Below are positions 40,098 to 53,100 of a DNA stretch of 64,000 nt, piece after piece. A model generated the notes under the pieces. That model ran no database searches. It was given only the letters and a program-made list of their open reading frames with translations, and had not been told where the DNA came from. Source of the DNA: Serinus canaria. Taxonomy: Eukaryota; Chordata; Aves; Passeriformes; Fringillidae. The translations under genes and the position numbers were made by a program. The stretch is from the NCBI RefSeq assembly GCF_022539315.1, contig NC_066313.1, positions 10,171,764-10,235,763 on the forward strand, written 5' to 3'. Positions within the stretch are counted from its first letter, which is position 1, and each line of letters opens with the position of its first letter.

Positions 40098-41073
40098 TGT
40101 ACTGGGTTTGTGTGACCAGGAGTGACCTTGCAGGAAACCCCCACTGGAGAAGGCTCCTGATGGGACCAGTGGCCCTGGGGCACCCCATGGTGGCAAGGAA
40201 CATCAATCTGACCCCATGTTCTTAGAAGGGTAATTTATTATTTTACTATACTAAATCATATTAAAGAATGCTATACTAAATTATACTAAAGAATAGAGAA
40301 AGGATACTTACAGAATGCTAAAAAGATAATAATGAAAAACTCGTGACTCCTTCCAGAGTCCCAACACAGCTTGGCCACGATTGTTTCATTGGTTTTCTGT
40401 GAATTGGCCAATCACCTGTTGGATAAACCATCTCCAAACTCATTCCAAAGCAGCAAAACACAGAAGAAGCAAATGAGATAATATTGTTTTCCTTTTTCTC
40501 TGAGGCTTCTCAGCTTCCCAGGAGCAAAATCCTGGGCAAGGGGATTTTCAGAAGATCTGACAGTGACAGCCCATGCTGGAGCAGGATTTGTGACCCTGTG
40601 GAAGACCCACTCTGGAGCTGTTGTGAGGAACTGCAGCCTGTGGGAGGACTTCAGTTGGAGGAGTTGATGTAGGACTGACTGCCTCCCACGGGAGAGACCC
40701 CAGGTGGGATCAGGGGAAAGGTGTGAGGAGGGAGCAGCAGAGACAGCCCGTGATGAACTGACAGAGCCCCTGCTCCCCTTCCCCCTGATCCACTGAAGGA
40801 GGCAAAGAATCCAGGAGAGAAGCTGAGCCTGGGAAGAAAGGAGAAATGGGGGGGCGGAAATTGTTTCTTCTCTCATGACCCTGCTCTGATTTGACTGGTA
40901 ATAAATCCATCTGATTTCCCCCAGGTGAGTCTGTTTTACCTGTGACAGTGACTGCTGAGTGATGTCTCCCCACAAGCCTTTAGTGGTGTCTTCTCTCCTG
41001 TGTCCAGCTGAGGAGGGCAGGGATGGAGCAGCTTTGGGGGCACCTGGCACCCAGCTGGGGTCAGCCCACCACA
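40098..41073 (+). mobile_element. ERVL-type solo LTR interrupted by another LTR
   Basis: The left part (40098 to about 40188) begins TGTACTGGGTTTGTGTGACC. The right part (about 40558-41073) holds the family's internal near-repeats (GGAGCAGGATTTGTGACCC and related units), a polyadenylation signal AATAAA near 40901, and the end CAGCTGGGGTCAGCCCACCACA. Between them is a copy of the element also seen at 31641-32015. The long open frame on the minus strand here is a by-product of the GC-rich LTR. Confidence 0.78.
40190..40557. mobile_element. LTR-like element, copy 2, nested in the ERVL LTR
   Basis: Shares blocks in order with 31641-32015: CCATGTTCT, GTAATTTATTATTTTA, AAAGGATACTTACAGAA, GCTAAAAAGATAATAATGAA, CCTTCCAGAGTCCCA, ATTGGCCAAT, and CTCCAAAC followed by the CTGAAGCTTCT/CTGAGGCTTCT block. 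This is similar to songbird ERV LTRs that I know, probably ERVK-like. Orientation and exact ends are unclear. Confidence 0.62.
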
Positions 41074-44000
41074 CAGAAAGACAGGGACATAAGGCTGCTA
41101 CTCCAACCAGGCTCAGAGGGAATCATCATAACAAACAGAGTCATACTGCTCCTGGAGAACTTCCAATTTATATGTGTCTCTTCCATAACGTGGACCTACC
41201 AGGAACCCATGTGTTTTGCTAGTCAAAACATTGGGAAATATCCAAAATTCAGCTCTCTCGAAGTACGGTAATATGCTTTCTGTTTGTTTCTTAACTGGAA
41301 CAATGGCATAATATGCATATCATACACAAACTGAATATTTTATGATGTTTTTAAGTACTAAAGTAATCTTTAATATCTGAGCAAAAAGCACTTAAATGCT
41401 TGAGACTACAATTAGGTAGGCTTCTGTTAAAGTGCTTACTTTTTATCTTAACCAATCACTTAAATCACTGGAGTTTAACTTCTTTGTTGAATCAAGATCT
41501 CAGAACTTCCTAACTGAAGTTGAGTCCTCACTCAGCCCAGTGCCTAGACCCAAATTCCCAGTCTAGATATTTGACCTGGTTTTCCATTCAGAGCTCTGCT
41601 CCACAGCCCAGCCCTACCAGGAGCCAATTTACTCACAGAGACACGGCCAAAAGGTTACTCCTCCAACTCAGGAACAAGAAATTAAAATAATAATAGATAA
41701 AACCAAAACAAAACACCAAAACAATCAAAAAACCCCAACAAAATAACAAAATGAAAAAAATATCTCCATAATTTCTTTATCAGTTCACAAATGATGTTCA
41801 TTCAAGTTCTGGCACTTTTTCCACTGCAGTGACAAATTCACTGGAATTGTTACAGAGTAGTTGTAGCTGGAGCCTACTGCCAGCAATGAGTTCTGTAGGA
41901 AACCAGTGCAGTCTGCCAATTGTTTATGACATAAATTACACTATTTGAAACAGTCTTCATGAACTACATATTGTATTTGAATAAATACTGAGACAGATTG
42001 ATGTGATTAAGAATACAATAATAAAGCATCCTTCATTTAATTTTCTAGCTCTTTGTTCACTCCTAATCTAAAGATTGACTTACTTCTCTGCAATATTTGA
42101 GCAAGCATCTTTTGTCCCTAATACCCAAAGTATTCAAAGTTCATTTCTCTTTAACTAAAAATAAAACCAAAAAGGAGGATGATTTCATTTCCCTTTGTTG
42201 ACTCATCTTACAATCATTTCTAACTCTATTGTCTCAACATAAGAGGAAAAAAATATTTCTACAAAGCCAGGCCTATGTCCTTTGTAGACAGCACAAAAGA
42301 GAAGGATTCTTGTTGTGATCAAGTTTTGTGCATGTTCCATGGCTAACAAGGTTAACCCCACAGTGGCATGCCTAACTCTAGTGAAAGGAATATTTTCAGA
42401 TGTTTTCTCTATGTTTTTGCTTTATAGTTTATGGGAAAAGGCTGCCCTCTTCTGACAACTTTCAATTTCCATGAAAGCCTTCACACATTTTTGTATTCTC
42501 CATTTATATTTTCTCCTTTGTTTCTCTGTACATCATATCAATAGGGCAAATCAATTATCCCCACTCCTTATGCTCATATTCAGAATGATGTAACATAGAA
42601 ATAAGAGGGTTAAATACACCAAACAGTTAATGTGTAAACTGCATGTATTTGATAAACATGATAAAAATCACCATACTTCATACTCATTCAAGCAGGAAGC
42701 AAGTAGGTGTCTGTTATTTTAAGCTGAGGTAAAAATGTTAACTGCCACACTTTCCCTTTTTAAACAGGTGTCATCTCTCTGTTTCTCAGACACACCCATA
42801 GTATGGATCTCTTTATCCACAGCACCTTGGTAGCATCTGTGTGAGCCTTTTAGTCTGAATCCTGACTTACCACTTCCAACTTCACACTGCAGACTGGCCA
42901 CAGAACAGGCAGAGCATTTCATTGCATTCAAAAGAAATTAAATAGAAAGAATCTTTCCAGGAGCACACCTAATGCACTCTTACCAGTGCTGGGGAGTCAG
43001 CTATTCCACCCCTACATTCCACAGAAGGATGCAAGGGCTGAAATGAAACTGGATTTTGATGACACACTGCAGAGACTCCTTGGTAGCTGCAGCAAATCCA
43101 GAGCTCTGTGGCACCAGCCATACAGGCTGCTTCTTACCTTGTAAGAAAGGACAGACAGTTCACTTGAAATTGAAAACTGAACACAGAATGTTAGTAGTTA
43201 CACATTGACCATTCAGTATTAAAATTATACTAACAGCTTTTGAAGTAAGGCCTGTCACCCAGGAGTCCCTCTCCCACCGAGAAATCCAATTTCTGGGCTA
43301 TCCTGTACTTTCTCTGACCCAATAGATCAAAAGAAACCTTGGAAATTCAAAGTGGAAAAAGAAGCTGAGTGCTGCCAGGGGCAGCCCCCAAATGCATAAG
43401 ATAACTGAGGACTTACCCTGTTTTAGTGCCTGTTTAGGACCCCATGTCTGAACCCTTCATTCCTGACTCGTTTCAGCTGTGCTGTACTGACCCATCAGTT
43501 TCCATCCAGACATTAATGCCTCATGTGATTATTCATTACCCTGAAATTCTCCTTCAGAAGTAACCTATAACTCTATTTACAAAACTTGCATGAGAAGAGT
43601 GGATGTTTTTACAGTGCTTTCTTCTTCTTAAAAAGATACCCAACCTCCTTTCAGCATCTCCTTATTAAATTGCTTTCCACTTAGCTGCATAGAAACCCAG
43701 CCCTGAATTCCACCATCATATATCTGCACTTCACCTTGCACAAATAAGTAATTCCAATGTGTAATCAATCCTTATCTGAGGAAGAGATCATAAACCACAG
43801 CCTGAACTCTATACAGCATCACTGAAATCAATACAGCCATCCCAAATTAAACCAGCAAATGGTCTTGTCCTGCATATCTTTGATCTAGAGCATTTCAGCC
43901 TATCATGAATTAAGATGATGATGCAGCCAACATCTCCTGTCTCATACCCATTGCCTTTCATCCAAGTAACATCCTGCTTGCTCCAGTGACTCCTAGCACT

Positions 44001-46364
44001 TAATGAGTTTCTTGACTTATCCTTCCTGTCATGCCATTCCAAACAGTATAGTTAAAAGAAAAAAATGAATTTATCAAATACTAAACAGGTCCTATACACA
44101 CACAGGTAAAACAAGTTTGTATGAGTTTTTTAAACTGGTCACTTAACAATTTATTCTCATTGTGACTACACACTAAATATAAATACTGCATTAAATTTCT
44201 CAAGCTTGTTGCATCTGATGAAACCAACTTAGAGCTCATTACTGCAAGTACACACTAATGAGATCCCTTTGGTATCACTACAATGCAGTGGTTAATTACA
44301 GAGCCTACATTTACTCATGGGACAGATCTGCTTTCCTATGTATAGAAGTTCTCCCTTACTGTTTATCAAACTAGATACAAGCGTATTAAACATAAAAAAG
44401 TTAAATTTATCATCACAAATAAGTAAATGTTTCCATTTAAAACGTGGAAAAATCAAAGCACAACGTCAACCCAGCAGGGGTTATTGCCAAATACTGAACC
44501 AGGAGAAAACTGGAGCATTTAGGGCAATTGTATAAGGCAAACATTTAAATCAAACTATCTAACTCACCACATGAGATTTTCTCAAAAGGAAGCTGATTTG
44601 GTGTTTCCAGCCCTGATTTCCCCAATGACACCTTTTTGCGTTAAAATGAACAATGTTAGTGGGTAATTTGCACTCTGAACACCAATACAGAAATGAGCTG
44701 CAATGAGTCCAGCCTCTCTCCAGCTCTGATGCAGAAGTTTGCTGTGCTGAGCCACCAGCACTTGCTTCAGGACAGGGAACTCCCTGGAAGATTTTCATTT
44801 TCTGCATCATCTGCTGAGTCTGAGAGCTGACACAATTAGTACAAAGTAGCATGTGGCAGCAAGCCACAGAAAGCACTGCTTTTCCAAACAATTACAGCCC
44901 ATTTTGCTGGTGCTGGGAGACACAAGTGCTCAGCCACTTGAGAAGTGTAATTCTGTGCTGGAAATGCACTGCCTGGAACAGTCCCTCTGACAAAACAGAA
45001 TTACCAGCTGAAATTGGAAATTGGGAAAAGAAGGTCTCCTTGTCTCATGCTGTTTATTGGAACCTCCAGAGTTATCAACCTTGCTGTTTCTTTCCTTTTT
45101 ACCCAAAGCTTATGAAAATCAAGGTGGTAAAAAAAAAAAAATCACGATTCCTGTCCCACATATTTTATAGGAATGCATGAAAATATCATTCCCTTTATCA
45201 AAAATAATCATTCCCTTATCACAGCACTGAGCAACACTTAGTCATGCCTCTATGCCTTCCTGTGTCAACAGGGAAAACAAAAATTTTAGGAAGGTGTCTC
45301 AGTGTGATCTATTTCTATGCCTGAATATCTATATCATACATTGAAAGATTCTAGTTCCAGACATTTGAAATCTAGTCTCAGGTCTCTGTGCTTGTTTAAA
45401 GGGATATAAGTAGCAGGTATTGGAGGCAAGGTGAGGAAGGAGATTCAGAGACCTGTTAAGGTCAGACTAGGTAGATAAAAGTCTGGACAATGAAATGAGG
45501 AGAATGAAATGAGGAGAGTAACAGCAGTTTCAAAAAACAAAAAAAAAAAGAAATTTTAAAAATCCACCCCCTTCATACACAAGCATATAAGCAGTCAAAA
45601 ATGTCTTCTCCTGTGTATCTCCTAATGACTGTCTCAAAGAAAAGGAACAAAGAACTATATAGTAAAATGCTAAAGCTGAGAATTTACCTAAAGTTATGGT
45701 AATTGCCTACAGTAACAATTATTGCTTCTCTAGAATTGTGGTGGTTTTATTTAAGAGACAGTCCATAAGCATGGCCATCCACCAGTCTGTGTATTTTTGG
45801 TTTATCCAGACAAGTAAAAGCATGGGAAATGGCTGACTCAGAGCTTGGCATGGTCTGACCAGCATGCTGGAGCATCTCCAGCAGTGAAAACATGCCTGCC
45901 TACCTGCCTTAGGTCACTCTATTCCATCTTCCTTGCTACCCAGCTTTTGACTTGCAACAAAACATACAATTCCCAGGTTTTGGACATCTCATTCCACGGA
46001 CATTCAGATGAAATTGGTTAATAGGTTAAACCAAGCATTGCTGTCAAGTGTAGGAACAGAGGGGACATGGGAGAGAAAGGAAGTGGATAATGTGCATAGG
46101 ATGCATTGGCATGAGAAACCAGCATCAAACACATAAAACAGCCTTACAGAAGAAAATTCTCTCCCATCTCTCCTCCACTCAGTTCCATCAGAAAAGGCAG
46201 TCTGAAAAGCGACAAGAAAACGTGATTTTCTGAATTGGAGGAGGTAATCTTTTTGTACCATTTATTCCTGCTCACATCCCAATAGGTGGAAAGCATTCAT
46301 CAGTGTCAACCTGAGCAGCAGCTCTTATTCCAAGAGGCCCAAACAGAAACAAAATGAAAATACA
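41074..46364. other. Intergenic, downstream of LIPI
   Basis: No exon is recognised. It includes an A-rich stretch at about 41690-41760 and the 14-bp tandem duplication. A 110-codon minus-strand open frame at 44559-44891 has no recognisable domain. Confidence 0.55.
45489..45516. repeat. Perfect tandem duplication, 14-bp unit
   Basis: AATGAAATGAGGAG occurs twice in direct succession without change. Confidence 0.9.
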
Positions 46365-47060
46365 TTTATTTCACTTGTAACTTATTCTCTTCAGAACAGA
46401 AATTAGATTACTTTGCATATAAACAACACTACTCTGTCCATAGCAGGTATAAAAAAAATCTGAATGCCTGCAATGGCATTCACCTATGATAGAGACAACA
46501 GATTTAAACTAGAAAATTTACAAATGTACTCACAAATATTATTGTTCCACTCCTCATAGTGAGATGTTACATAAAGAAAAAATATGAGTGCATTTATCCA
46601 ATGACACAGCACTGCAAAACTGTTGTGAATTAGATCTGTAGATCATATGTACAGCATATTAAGTTCATTTCGTAGGCAGATCGTTATGTTTCCATGTAAA
46701 AGCTATTACAAATAATAAATATTTAAATATATGTATGACAAATAATGTGCCAGGATTATGCAGATAATTCATATTTAATTCAGTAGCTGCTTCATTGCTA
46801 ACAAATAATGAAAAGACCACTGCATGTTCTCCACCATGATACATTTACTTTACTTAAATAATTTTCCAAGCACATACATGTCTGAACTTTTCGATTAATT
46901 TCAGCCTAAGGCAATCAGAACAAGTAATGCATATTATCAGGTAGACTCTTGAAAAATAAATCTAGCTTATCTCATTTCCTTTCTCATTGCAGTCTTTATC
47001 CTGAGGAAGCATCAAAATGTCACTGCCCTGAGAGAAATTAGGTTAGTAGTAGCTCTCTTT
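46365..47060 (-). other. LIPI: Probable LIPI 3' untranslated region
   Basis: The stretch after the stop is AT-rich, without repeats or an open frame of note. Possible polyadenylation signals on the minus strand are ATTAAA at 46779-46774 and AATAAA at 46370-46365, with another AATAAA at 46266-46261. Which is used cannot be decided from sequence, so the left border is only a guess. Confidence 0.45.
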
Positions 47061-47148
47061 TCATGTACCCCTCTCAAAGCAAGGGATAGGTTTGAAGGTC
47101 ACTTCAGTGTTCTCCATCAGTACAAAATCGTATCTGCACAGCTGTAGC
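47061..47148 (-). CDS. LIPI: LIPI coding exon 10: C-terminus and stop
   Basis: Encodes residues 426-453 and the TGA at 47063-47061. The acceptor is CTGCTTTTGTAG. The segment [13 protein letters not shown] is the conserved end of the LIPH/LIPI family, followed by a short tail ([11 protein letters not shown]). It is separated from exon 9 by a 3.4-kb intron. Confidence 0.9.
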
Positions 47149-50100
47149 CTACAAAAGCAGAGAAAGGAAAACAATTCACAACAGAAAAAGTTAAATTTAG
47201 CAGAAAAACATTCCAGTATTTGAATTATTAAACCTCCAGTATTTACCAGCTCTCAGAGACAATACTCAGGACGAGAAGTGTCTCCTTGTTTAAGTTTAAA
47301 CCTTATTTCATGCATTCCTAGAATAGCTTCGATGGACTGAAAAACAACCAAACATCAGCTAGATGATGCAAAGAAGAATATCACGCTGGTCTGAAGCACA
47401 AAGATGCAGCATTTCATCCATTACAGTTATTAATCTGCATTCAAATTAACTCTTTAGCAGCATGACCCAAAATCTGCACAATTCCTCTTAACACAGGGCC
47501 TGAATAATTTATCTTGAGTTCCCCAGGTAGGAAAATTTCTCTGCTTTTATTTTACATAGGAAAGCAAAGAACCACATCATAATATTTTCTCTTTCACTTG
47601 CAATGACAGCATGTGTAAGAAATTTTAATGCAAGAGATCAATCTGTCTTCTAAGCACCCAGAAAACTCACAGCTGACTAATACTACATGAACACAAAGAG
47701 GTCACAAAGGGAACCACATTTACATGAAAAACATGCTTTTTGAGGTCAATAAAAGTGCTCTGCCTTTTAGGGCAGAGGCAGGTCAGAGTCCTGCTCTTCA
47801 TGCACTGTTGTAATGCATGGGGAGAGCTGGTTTGAACAGGAAAATGACAGACACGCTCTCAAATGGCACCTCCCTAGCACACAAGCTATGAGACTTATTT
47901 AAAATTATCTTCTCTATTGCTCTGAACTCAGATGTGGCTATACCACATAATTCACCTCAACCTGGGAAGTAGAATACAGTGAAACAGCAAAAGGAGAGAA
48001 GAGCACACCAGGCATTTCCATTGTTGCCCATTCTTATAAGATTTCCTACCAGTTAAGGCTCCAACTGTCTCTATGTGAAAGGACTCACATTTCATCCAAT
48101 CCATCAACAATTTGTTTTGATTTGAATTCAATGTTTCATTATTATAGTATTTTTGTAGTATTATTTATATCTAACCACAGGGGCCAAAATACCTAACCAA
48201 ACCATTATGCTGAATTCTAGAAATAAAAATAAGTTGGAAAACAAAGTTTATCTCATTTGAAGTGCAACCCATCTCAGATTGTGATTACTGAGTTACAGGA
48301 ATGCCTCACAGGAGAGCAGCCCTGAGCAGGGAGCAGGTTCAACAAAAAGGAGCAAAACACAAAAAATGTTTTCAGGTGAGGCTTCCTTAACCCCTCAATC
48401 TAAATGGCTTCTCTGCTGTCTACTAAAAACCATGGGCATGCCACACTTGTTCAGAAGAGGTATTTGCAAGGTCTTCATTACATTATCTCTGTTCTTGTTT
48501 TGGTCAAAAAAACCCAGAGGTGTCTGGGCTAAGTCTCTTTGAGACATTCACCTTCCTCTTTAACTGCATCTGAATTCACTGACAGGTTCAGAAGGTTTTG
48601 GGGATTACTGACTCCTGGACATGCACAAGTTAGCAAAACTTTGTGGTTTTATGGGTGAGCAGAAATTATTTATCTCAAGGATCAGAAGAAGGGTATGAAA
48701 ATTCTGTGTATCTTGCAGCACTCCCAGATTCACATACCATGTGTGTGGATAGTGGATCAGCCCAGCAGACAATTGTCTGTGATATTCCCCAAACTCCCAC
48801 AGTTTGCCATTAACCCAGACCTGGGGAGACTGACACTCCTATTGTCTTTTGTCCCTGCATCTGTCCCCTGGTTTTTATCTACTACTTTGTTGGGAATAAT
48901 TTAAGTAGTTTTAATGTAGTTTCTAGTTAATCATCCTGTATTGAAGTAACTGTTGTAATTATATGTAAATAAGGTAAATATAGGTTGGTATAATTACAAA
49001 GAGCAATTAGGTAATTATACCAATGGTGCGGTAACATCTGCATTTAAATTACCTTCACATGCTGATTCAATACAGTATTTTTCACTGCTCTCTAAAGGAA
49101 TCTACCATGCCTCTACAGCTGCCATCTGATGAGGCTCCACAGGAAGGACTTCAGTGGATCTTACATTAAAGCATATCAAGGGCATCTTACTTTTAAACTA
49201 ACAAGAGTCAGACTAACAGGAATGAAAACTCAAACCCTGTAAGGGCTGTTCACTGAAAATCTCTCTTGTTTGCTTGCTAGATCATTATCTGAGAAAGGCC
49301 CAGGTGCTGACAGGCTTACATGAAATGTATCTTCTGATTTATCACCACTGGGCTGAGAAAAAAATTGGAATATGATTTAGAACTTTTCACCCCCTCTCAT
49401 CACCAGATGCTTTGAAATACAATCATGCCATTTTCACCTGAGAGTTTGAGACTTATGGCTTTCAATAAGTTAATAAAGTCAAATGTATGTACATTCTGGG
49501 GTACTATTTTGATTTCTGAGGGGTTTTTGTTTCTTCCTAAGTTTCTCCCATCCATCTTCTCTTTCACAGTAAAACTAAAATAGTAGATTAATTTAAGAAG
49601 GTTTAATAATTTTTGTAAAGTATCATACCCAGTTCCTACTGGGCCATTGTCATACACCATATAAGAAATCCTCAAGTGTTACATCTCAAGTTAATAAAAT
49701 ATACTGACTTAAGACTTACTAAGTATTGTCATATTATTCTCATTATTACTCATTTGCTATTAATTATTTGATATGCATTTTAGGTTCTTATTTTAAATTC
49801 AGACTTTCTTGACTCTGTCATCAATAAGAAACAAATTAATAACACTCAAATAAAGTACTCTTGCTAGTCCTGGATGTTTCTTACCTATTCCATGTAATAT
49901 GCTCTTTTCACAAGATGCAAATGCAAAATTTAACTGCTAGAGTTACTGTACAAGTAAATTTGGAGATTTAAAAATGAACATATAATAATGCTGAAATATT
50001 TTAAATCAGAATTAATAAAAGCTTAGCACTTACACTCAGTTACAAAAAAAAAAAAGCCCAGATTATTTAATTTTTACTGTAAGCAGACACAGATTGTGTT

Positions 50101-53100
50101 CTGATCTTAGGAGACGTTTTTACAATCATCAGTAAGACCAAAAAAACTATTCCAGTCACACATGTTGCTGAAGTGCTCCATTTCACCCCTGAGTGTGAAA
50201 AGCTGTGTACAGACACAAGGGAAAAATCAGAAAAGTGCTTGATAAAATTTATCTCATGGAGGAGAAGCTGGCCATGCAAGTCAGGCTGGTCCTGGAAAGC
50301 ACAGCTGTGACACACAGCACGCGTGACACCTCCCTGTACAAGCTGCTGTGCACTAAATGTTAATGTACACAGCAGCTCTTCCACATGACAAATTTGATCA
50401 TCAGGATGATAAGAATATTCATACACTTAAAAATAAGCAATTTAAAAAAATTAATGCAAGGAAATACAGGTTACTGAGAAAACATCCTGAGTGCCTTAAT
50501 TGATACCCAGCTGTGATGCATGACAAACACTCACCTTTTTGGATTATTGAGGGATTTCAGCTTCATCTGAAGAATCCTAAGCTTTCTTTTTGGGCCTACT
50601 AAAGTCTTCGTAGAAAAGGTCAAGGAAATTTTTGCAATTTTTTCAATATCTTGGTGAAATCCAGTCAGTATTTTGACTCTTTTATATTGCTGAAATGTTG
50701 AAGCTTCACTAAAAAAAAAAAAAATTTAGTCAGGCTTTTGTTAGCTGAGTAATATTCATTATTGATAAGTATTATTATTTAACTGGGAAATCTTGTGGGA
50801 TGTATCAATTTGAGCATTTAGAACAAAGCCAGCTAGAACAGGATTCAAACCAGTACCAAGCCAGGACCTGGGAAAGGATTGCTCTGGTGTGAGGGCATTG
50901 CCCCTGATACTGAGCCACATCCAGGAAATGGGGCCATGGCCAAATACTAAGAAACTCAGGATACTTTTTCAATTTGCAAGCCAACAAGTTAAAAGGTTTA
51001 AAAAACTCAGAATAGTCCGATAAAGCAATTTTAAAAAGTATTTAAAGACAAAGAACAACATACCTATTCATCTGTGACTCTACTGTGTTTCCAGCATTGT
51101 CTATAATTTTAACTTTAATGAAACCTCTCCTAATGCTTTTATTCCAGGTAGTAATGTCCAGTAAGTAGTTATACACTGCAGGAAGAAACAGGAAATCATG
51201 AGAGCCAAAGAATGATCTCAACAGGAAACAGCTGGCATCCCCACCCTGTTAAATGTATTTACTGGTAGGTGATAGGAATAGTGACTCTGTATTTTACCCT
51301 CCCTGTTCAAAGGAGAATAAAAAGCTGACCTGCTGCTGACCTGCCTTGTGCCCTCACAAACCCTGACCTGGCCTCCTGTAGCCATCACCAGGATTGGAAC
51401 CACACACCTTTCCTGCTCTCAGTCAGGACACCAAGAAAATCTGTCTTTGTGTTTTGGCATGTGCCTTATTATCGTTCTCTCCTAAAAGACCAAGCCTCAT
51501 ATGAAGCCTTGTCTCAAGTTTACAATTTCCCTTTTTTTTAAGGCCTCTTGTTAATTTGTTTCCTCAGACTTCCACATATCTAATAATTAAGGCTTTAATT
51601 AATGAACACACTTTTTCAGACTGGTTTGTTTTTCTTCCTGACTCTGCATATTTTTTTTTCTTGATCTCACATATTTTCCTTTAAATTTATACTGCCATTA
51701 CAATATTTCTTATTCTGCTTCTCTTACTCTTATGACCACCAGTGAGGTGCAGGGGAGAGAAGTAGTAACAGGTTTGAGTAGAGCTCAAAGACACTGGGAA
51801 GAGGAGTTATTTTACATAAATTTTATGTTAAAAAAAATTCTGTAAAATCTCACTTCATTCACCTCTACTCAATCCTTTGGAAGACACAATGTCAGCAAAC
51901 ATGACTTGGACCCTCTATTCCTGGTCACAAAACTTGCCAAGATGATGGACAAAACTAATGGGAAAACCTAATTTCACATTAATCCTCTGTAAGCCTATCC
52001 CCATACCCTAAATGGAAAAACCTTAAACATAACTAATGAGAAGTGTGTGTGGCACTTGTTCAGGGCGATAGAATCTTTTAATTCTAAGAGAAATTGGACG
52101 AGAACCCAGGATGGATCTACATGGGTAGGTAGGTATCTAAACTGCTGCAGCTGAAGCCCATGCCATGAGAGCTCATTGCCACAGAGTATAACTCTGAAGC
52201 AGCCAGCTGAGTTTTCCTTTCACTGTTTTACTCCTGGTGAGACATGGAGAAGCTTTGACTGTAGGGTGATCTCCTCCTGGGGTGGAACATGGAGATTTCT
52301 CTTTTTTGTCCCCCACCCAGGGCAGTCTCGCTTCCCTTTCCTGCTCTCTGGAAATGGCAGCATTGATCCCATCAAAGCAGGTTGCCTCAATCCTGCTTTT
52401 TCCCTCCCACTTGATTCTCATTTTCTGGATTCCTTCTTCCTCTTGGCAGACTATCCCATTACTTTTAAAGGTACATTTCTTTCCCAGTTCGTCCAGTATT
52501 ACTTTTTCTTCTTCCTCCAGTCTGTGAACTGACCCTTAGTTCATGGTTTATTTTCATCATCTTACACAGTGACTAACACTAACTTCTACTTTTAACATGT
52601 TTTCACTCCAGATCAGCTAAAAAATAAGTCATAAATTTTTATAAAGAAGTTTTAAGTATGGATTTAGTCACTCACTGCAGAATGGGTCTTTGTTTGAGGT
52701 ATCAAAGTAAGCTTTCGTTGGTGAACTATATTGTATCAACAGTTTTTTCCATCTATCAGCATGATAACCTGAAATCCAAAGTTGAAATATTTAATTTGAG
52801 ACATTTAGGAAAGTCAAAACACACATATATTTACACAAAAATAAATCTCACACCATGACAATTTTGGCTTTAATTTCCTTAAATACCCTCTGAGAAAGAA
52901 ACTGACTAGAAAAAGGGAGGAATCCTCTGAGTAAGAGAGACTGTAGTATACAAGTACTGAATTCCTCTAATATATCAGTACCACTAAAATTGTCATAATG
53001 TAATAGTAACCTCTTTAGTCCAGATACTAACTCCAAACAGTAGCACTTACAAAATCCTGCAGAGGTAATAAAAACAACCCCAAAAATGTAGCCCACATAT

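Noticed and set aside
40412..41074. 220-codon minus-strand open frame
   Set aside because: It covers the antisense of an LTR and part of the nested LTR. LTRs are non-coding and the translation has no domain.
44559..44891. 110-codon minus-strand frame
   Set aside because: Looks cysteine-rich at first glance, but the cysteines show no spacing pattern and no signal peptide or family match.
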